A DNA stretch of 8,570 nt, taken from contig JALSYJ010000274.1 of the NCBI GenBank assembly GCA_027071965.1, forward strand, positions 1 to 8,570, written 5' to 3'. Shown here one piece after another: positions 6,375 through 8,570 of the stretch; position 1 is the first letter of the stretch, and every line of letters begins with the position of its first letter. The DNA is from Robiginitomaculum sp. GTDB taxonomy: Bacteria; Pseudomonadota; Alphaproteobacteria; Caulobacterales; Maricaulaceae. Both the position numbers and the translations under genes were made by a program. The notes under the pieces were generated by a model. It was not told the origin of the DNA, did no database searches, and was given only the letters and a program-made list of their open reading frames with translations.

Positions 6375-6833
6375 CTAATTCCATTGATTGTTTCGGTTGT
6401 TGGTTAAATTTATTACCGCCTTTATGGCCATGTTATAACCCATTGCGCCAAATCCGAAAATACCTGATGTGGCCGCCGGGCTGATAAAATTTTGTTGCCG
6501 AAAAGGCTCTCGTGCAGAAGGGTTGGACAGGTGAACTTCGATAATTGGTATATCCAGCAGCTTTAACGCATCAAAAACAGCCACTGATGTATGGGTATAG
6601 GCTGCAGCATTGATAATAAGTGCGCTGGCCATCTGGGCGGCTTCCTGCACCCAGTTTACCAGTTCACCTTCTTCATTGGTTTGGCGAAATATCAGATTTA
6701 TGCCGGCAGCATCTGTTAGCTTGCGGCAATCAGCCTCGATTTGGGCAAGAGTCATGGTTCCGTAAATGTCCGGCTCCCTGCTGCCAAGCAGGTTGAGGTT
6801 AGGCCCGTTTAATATGTGGATTGTTTTGGTCAT
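6375..6833 (-). CDS. aroQ: 3-Dehydroquinate dehydratase, type II
   Basis: Dehydrates 3-dehydroquinate to 3-dehydroshikimate, the third step of the shikimate pathway to aromatic amino acids; the family forms dodecamers. From the chosen ATG there are 152 residues, the normal length. Active-site positions are present: N12 in NGPNLNLLG, R19 and Y24 in SREPDIYG (the catalytic Tyr), N75 and H81 in INAAAYTHTS, H101 in EVHLSN, and R112. The motif usually written INPGAYTHTS reads INAAAYTHTS here, a small deviation beside the catalytic His. The frame stays open upstream to 6914, but the extra 27 residues do not resemble the family and would overlap thiS. An AAGG lies 5 bases before the chosen ATG. It is the first gene of the aroQ-accB-accC-aat unit, divergent from thiS. 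Confidence 0.97.
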   Translation of the reverse strand: MTKTIHILNGPNLNLLGSREPDIYGTMTLAQIEADCRKLTDAAGINLIFRQTNEEGELVNWVQEAAQMASALIINAAAYTHTSVAVFDALKLLDIPIIEVHLSNPSAREPFRQQNFISPAATSGIFGFGAMGYNMAIKAVINLTNNRNNQWN

Positions 6834-6856
6834 TTGAACCTTATCTGAATTTTCTG

Positions 6857-6885
6857 CTTGTATCGCGGATTGGGATTGGCCACAA
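6857..6885 (-). promoter_or_regulatory. Candidate promoter of the aroQ-accB-accC-aat unit
   Basis: Reading the minus strand in the 71-base divergent region, TTGTGG (6885 to 6880) is followed by a 17-base spacer and TACAAG (6862 to 6857). Matches to the consensus are three of six and four of six. The expected start site near 6850 leaves a short leader containing the AAGG before the aroQ ATG. Placement is good but the boxes are weak. I found no convincing promoter for thiS on the plus strand here, so it may start within aroQ or use a different sigma factor. Confidence 0.3.
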
Positions 6886-6889
6886 GTTA

Positions 6890-6900
6890 TCTCGACGAGA
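6890..6900. repeat. 11-base palindrome in the aroQ/thiS divergent region
   Basis: TCTCG-A-CGAGA is a perfect 5-base inverted repeat around a single base, lying just before the proposed thiS start at 6905 and overlapping its likely ribosome-binding site. One base is too short for an RNA loop, so if functional it would be a protein-binding site on DNA. A GGATTG tandem pair lies nearby at 6867-6878. Both may be chance. Confidence 0.25.
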
Positions 6901-6904
6901 AAGA

Positions 6905-7117
6905 ATGGTTTCAAAAATGAATGTTTTCATAAATGGCGAGCCACACTGTTTTGCTAGAAGCATTTCAATCAGCGCAATGCTAAAAGAATTACGCCTGATG
7001 CCGGAAAAAGTTGCCATTGAGCGAAATTTGCAGATTGTGCCGCGCTCGCTTTTTAGTCAAACCGAGTTACAAGATGGTGATCGTATCGAGATTGTCCGCT
7101 TTATTGGCGGCGGTTGA
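6905..7117 (+). CDS. thiS: Sulfur carrier protein ThiS
   Basis: Small ubiquitin-like protein whose C-terminal glycine is adenylated and then carries sulfur as a thiocarboxylate to ThiG for the thiazole ring of thiamine. It has 70 residues from the ATG at 6905, or 66 from the ATG at 6917. Family features are the first strand MNVFINGEP, VAIERNLQIVPR in the middle, DGDRIEIVRFIGGG at the end and the required terminal Gly-Gly. The start at 6905 has GAGAAAGA just upstream; the one at 6917 has no Shine-Dalgarno but gives the more typical N-terminus, so either is possible. The frame is open to 6821, but that part overlaps the aroQ start and has no family resemblance. Its stop overlaps a TTG in the thiG frame. 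Confidence 0.9.
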   Translation: MVSKMNVFINGEPHCFARSISISAMLKELRLMPEKVAIERNLQIVPRSLFSQTELQDGDRIEIVRFIGGG

Positions 7118-7122
7118 ATTTT

Positions 7123-7126
7123 GGAG
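7123..7126 (+). promoter_or_regulatory. Ribosome-binding site deciding the thiG start
   Basis: GGAG lies 8 bases before the GTG at 7135. It favours GTG over the in-frame TTG at 7114, which overlaps the thiS stop as TTGA but lacks a comparable upstream site. Confidence 0.6.
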
Positions 7127-7134
7127 AAAATCAA

Positions 7135-7908
7135 GTGCAAGACAAACCCCTGATATTAGCAGGACGGGAGTTTTCCTCCCGATTGATCATTGGTACAGGC
7201 AAATATAAGGACTATCAGCAAAATGCCGACGCATTAAAAGCCAGCGGTGCTGAAATTGTGACGGTTGCCTTGCGCCGGGTGAATTTGTCTGATCCTGATG
7301 AGCCGATGCTGGTAGATTTTATTGACCCTGAGAAAACCGTGTTTTTACCAAATACCGCAGGATGTTTTACCGCAGAAGATGCGATTCGCACCTTGCGGCT
7401 GGCTCGTGAGGCGGGGGGGTGGTCATTGGTGAAACTTGAAGTTTTGTCAGACCCAAAACACTTATATCCTGATATGAGCGAAACCATGCGTGCGGCTGAG
7501 ATGCTGATTGATGATGGCTTTGATGTAATGGTCTATTGTTCGGATGACCCGGTATTTGCCAAAAAGCTGGAAGATATTGGCTGTGTGGCGATAATGCCAT
7601 TGGGTGCGCCTATCGGCTCAGGTCTAGGCATACAAAATCAGGTCAATATAAGATTGATTGTGGAGCAATCTTCGGTGCCGGTAATTGTGGACGCTGGCGT
7701 GGGTACTGCCTCGGAAGCTGCCGAGGCAATGGAGCTGGGCTGTGATGCTATTATTACCAACACCGCAATTGCCGAGGCCAAAGACCCGGTGCGAATGGCA
7801 AAAGCGATGAAACATGCGGTAATCGCTGGCCGGGAAGCGTATCTGGCTGGACGGATGGCACGAAAACTATATGCCGACCCGTCAAGTCCATTGGGCGGTC
7901 TGATATAG
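7135..7908 (+). CDS. thiG: Thiazole synthase ThiG
   Basis: Builds the thiazole phosphate moiety of thiamine from 1-deoxy-xylulose 5-phosphate, ThiS-thiocarboxylate and dehydroglycine; a cytoplasmic TIM-barrel enzyme. The 257 residues match the family length. Motifs in order are LIIGTGKY (17-24), LPNTAGC (71-77), VKLEVLSD (99-106) with K100 as the expected Schiff-base lysine, VMVYCSDDP (131-139), MPLGAPIGSG (154-163), VDAGVGTASEAAEAMELGCD (185-204) and NTAIAEAKDP (209-218). The start is GTG with a strong GGAG; a TTG start at 7114 would add seven residues. It forms a pair with thiS. The other genes of the pathway often found beside it (thiC, thiO, thiE) are missing here, so the source of dehydroglycine (ThiO or ThiH) must be encoded elsewhere. 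It converges on the dsbA-type gene. Confidence 0.97.
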   Translation: MQDKPLILAGREFSSRLIIGTGKYKDYQQNADALKASGAEIVTVALRRVNLSDPDEPMLVDFIDPEKTVFLPNTAGCFTAEDAIRTLRLAREAGGWSLVKLEVLSDPKHLYPDMSETMRAAEMLIDDGFDVMVYCSDDPVFAKKLEDIGCVAIMPLGAPIGSGLGIQNQVNIRLIVEQSSVPVIVDAGVGTASEAAEAMELGCDAIITNTAIAEAKDPVRMAKAMKHAVIAGREAYLAGRMARKLYADPSSPLGGLI

Positions 7909-7926
7909 GACTATGCGATAGCAGAC

Positions 7927-8570
7927 TCAGTCAGCAATGGATTGTGATTGCTCAAATAGCTCTTGTAAGGCTTCGGTATTGGCACCATGGATCAGTTGAT
8001 TATTGGCGATAAAGGCTGGTGTCCCATTAATCTTCAGCAGTCGTGCCAGAGACATGGTGTCGGCAATATGAGCCTCAAATTCACTCTCTTTTTCGGCCAT
8101 GACTGCGCGCATAATATCCACATCAGCACCTGCATCCCTGGCAAAATCATCAATGCGCTCACTGTCCATGCCACCCTCTGCAGCCATTAGCGCAAAATGA
8201 TATTTTTGGAAAATTTCCGGGCCTTGCTGCCAAATGGCCATGCCGGCAAGGCTTGATTCTCTGGAGCCTTCAACTCGCCCTTCAAGTACGGGAAAATCCT
8301 TAAAGATAATCTGTACTGTGTCCGGGTTCTCCTCCAGAATTGTTTTCGTCCACTTTGAGGCCATTTTGCAATAACCGCAATTGTAATCAAAAAACTCAAC
8401 CAGCGTAAATGTAGGCGTTTTGCTGCCTAATACGGCATCGCGGCTATCAGAATAAATTGCCGGTGTAGCCTTGGTAATGTTTTCTCTGGCCTGAGCCAAT
8501 TCCTGCATTTCCCGGCTGTTTTGTAGTGCTATGAAAACTTCGTCCAGCATCAACGGGTCATCAAGCATGG
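7927..8570 (-). CDS. DsbA/ScsC-like thiol oxidoreductase, N-terminus cut by the window edge
   Basis: Thioredoxin-fold protein expected to act on disulfides in the periplasm. At least 213 residues are visible, counted from the ATG at 8568. The active site is FFDYNCGYCK with a CGYC pair (visible residues 64-67), followed by the DsbA helical insert and a cis-proline loop INGTPAF (180-186). The roughly 45 residues before the thioredoxin fold (DDPLMLDEVFIALQNSREMQ onward) look like the helical N-terminal extension of ScsC-type proteins, which mediates trimerisation. No signal peptide is visible, so the real start, with an export signal, probably lies beyond 8570 and the ATG at 8568 is internal. 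The gene ends 18 bases from the convergent thiG stop. It could be an oxidase (DsbA-like) or an isomerase (DsbC-like); the sequence alone does not decide. Confidence 0.88.
   Translation of the reverse strand, partial: MLDDPLMLDEVFIALQNSREMQELAQARENITKATPAIYSDSRDAVLGSKTPTFTLVEFFDYNCGYCKMASKWTKTILEENPDTVQIIFKDFPVLEGRVEGSRESSLAGMAIWQQGPEIFQKYHFALMAAEGGMDSERIDDFARDAGADVDIMRAVMAEKESEFEAHIADTMSLARLLKINGTPAFIANNQLIHGANTEALQELFEQSQSIAD

Noticed and set aside
6821..6904. N-terminal extension of ThiS upstream of 6905
   Set aside because: The added residues do not resemble ThiS, overlap the aroQ start on the other strand and have no ribosome-binding site at the first ATG.
7896..7926. A bidirectional terminator between thiG and the dsbA-type gene
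   Set aside because: GTCTG and CAGAC can pair, but the stem is interrupted by mismatches, AT-rich and lacks a T-run. CTATGCGATAG inside it has arms of only four bases.
1..8570. A defence system, prophage, CRISPR array or other undescribed gene cluster
   Set aside because: Every coding stretch belongs to a known family, apart from the DUF2155 protein whose family is known but uncharacterised. Intergenic gaps are 71 bases or shorter, with no arrays, transposases or unusual repeats.

Overview
The window looks like chromosomal core-genome DNA from an alphaproteobacterium. The strongest evidence is gene content and order. A lepB-rnc-era-recO block is followed by an NDUFA12-type complex I accessory gene, an mlaD-type MCE gene, a DUF2155 gene and an aroQ-accB-accC-aat block, with a ScsC-like DsbA-family gene close by. 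NDUFA12, DUF2155 and this neighbourhood are alphaproteobacterial hallmarks. By eye, base composition is moderate (a little under half G+C), and there is almost no non-coding DNA. I cannot fix the genus. No mobile element, CRISPR array, rRNA or tRNA is visible.

Left part (about 1-3825, all on +): the 3' end of lepB, then rnc, era and recO, each overlapping the next by 1 to 8 bases. This unit covers pre-protein processing, dsRNA processing, ribosome assembly and recombination repair. After a 66-base gap with a candidate promoter come the NDUFA12 gene and mlaD, joined by an ATGA overlap. A 63-base gap then leads to an exported DUF2155 protein.

Middle part (3842-6833, all on -): aroQ, accB, accC and aat, in that transcription order, tightly packed and convergent with the left block. 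They make 3-dehydroquinase (shikimate pathway), the biotin carrier and biotin carboxylase of acetyl-CoA carboxylase, and the Leu/Phe N-end-rule transferase.

Right part: thiS and thiG (thiazole synthesis for thiamine) run on + from a 71-base divergent region shared with aroQ. They end 18 bases from the stop of a DsbA/ScsC-like thiol oxidoreductase gene on -, whose start lies beyond the right edge. The thiSG pair sits between the dsbA-type gene and aroQ, which I recall as often adjacent and co-directional in related genomes. That would make it the most insertion-like feature here.

Start codons are often non-ATG: TTG for rnc, era and aat, GTG for thiG. I found no clear sign of an undescribed multi-gene system. 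The points worth a second look concern gene order, coupling overlaps, a terminator-like hairpin inside recO and an insertion in Era.
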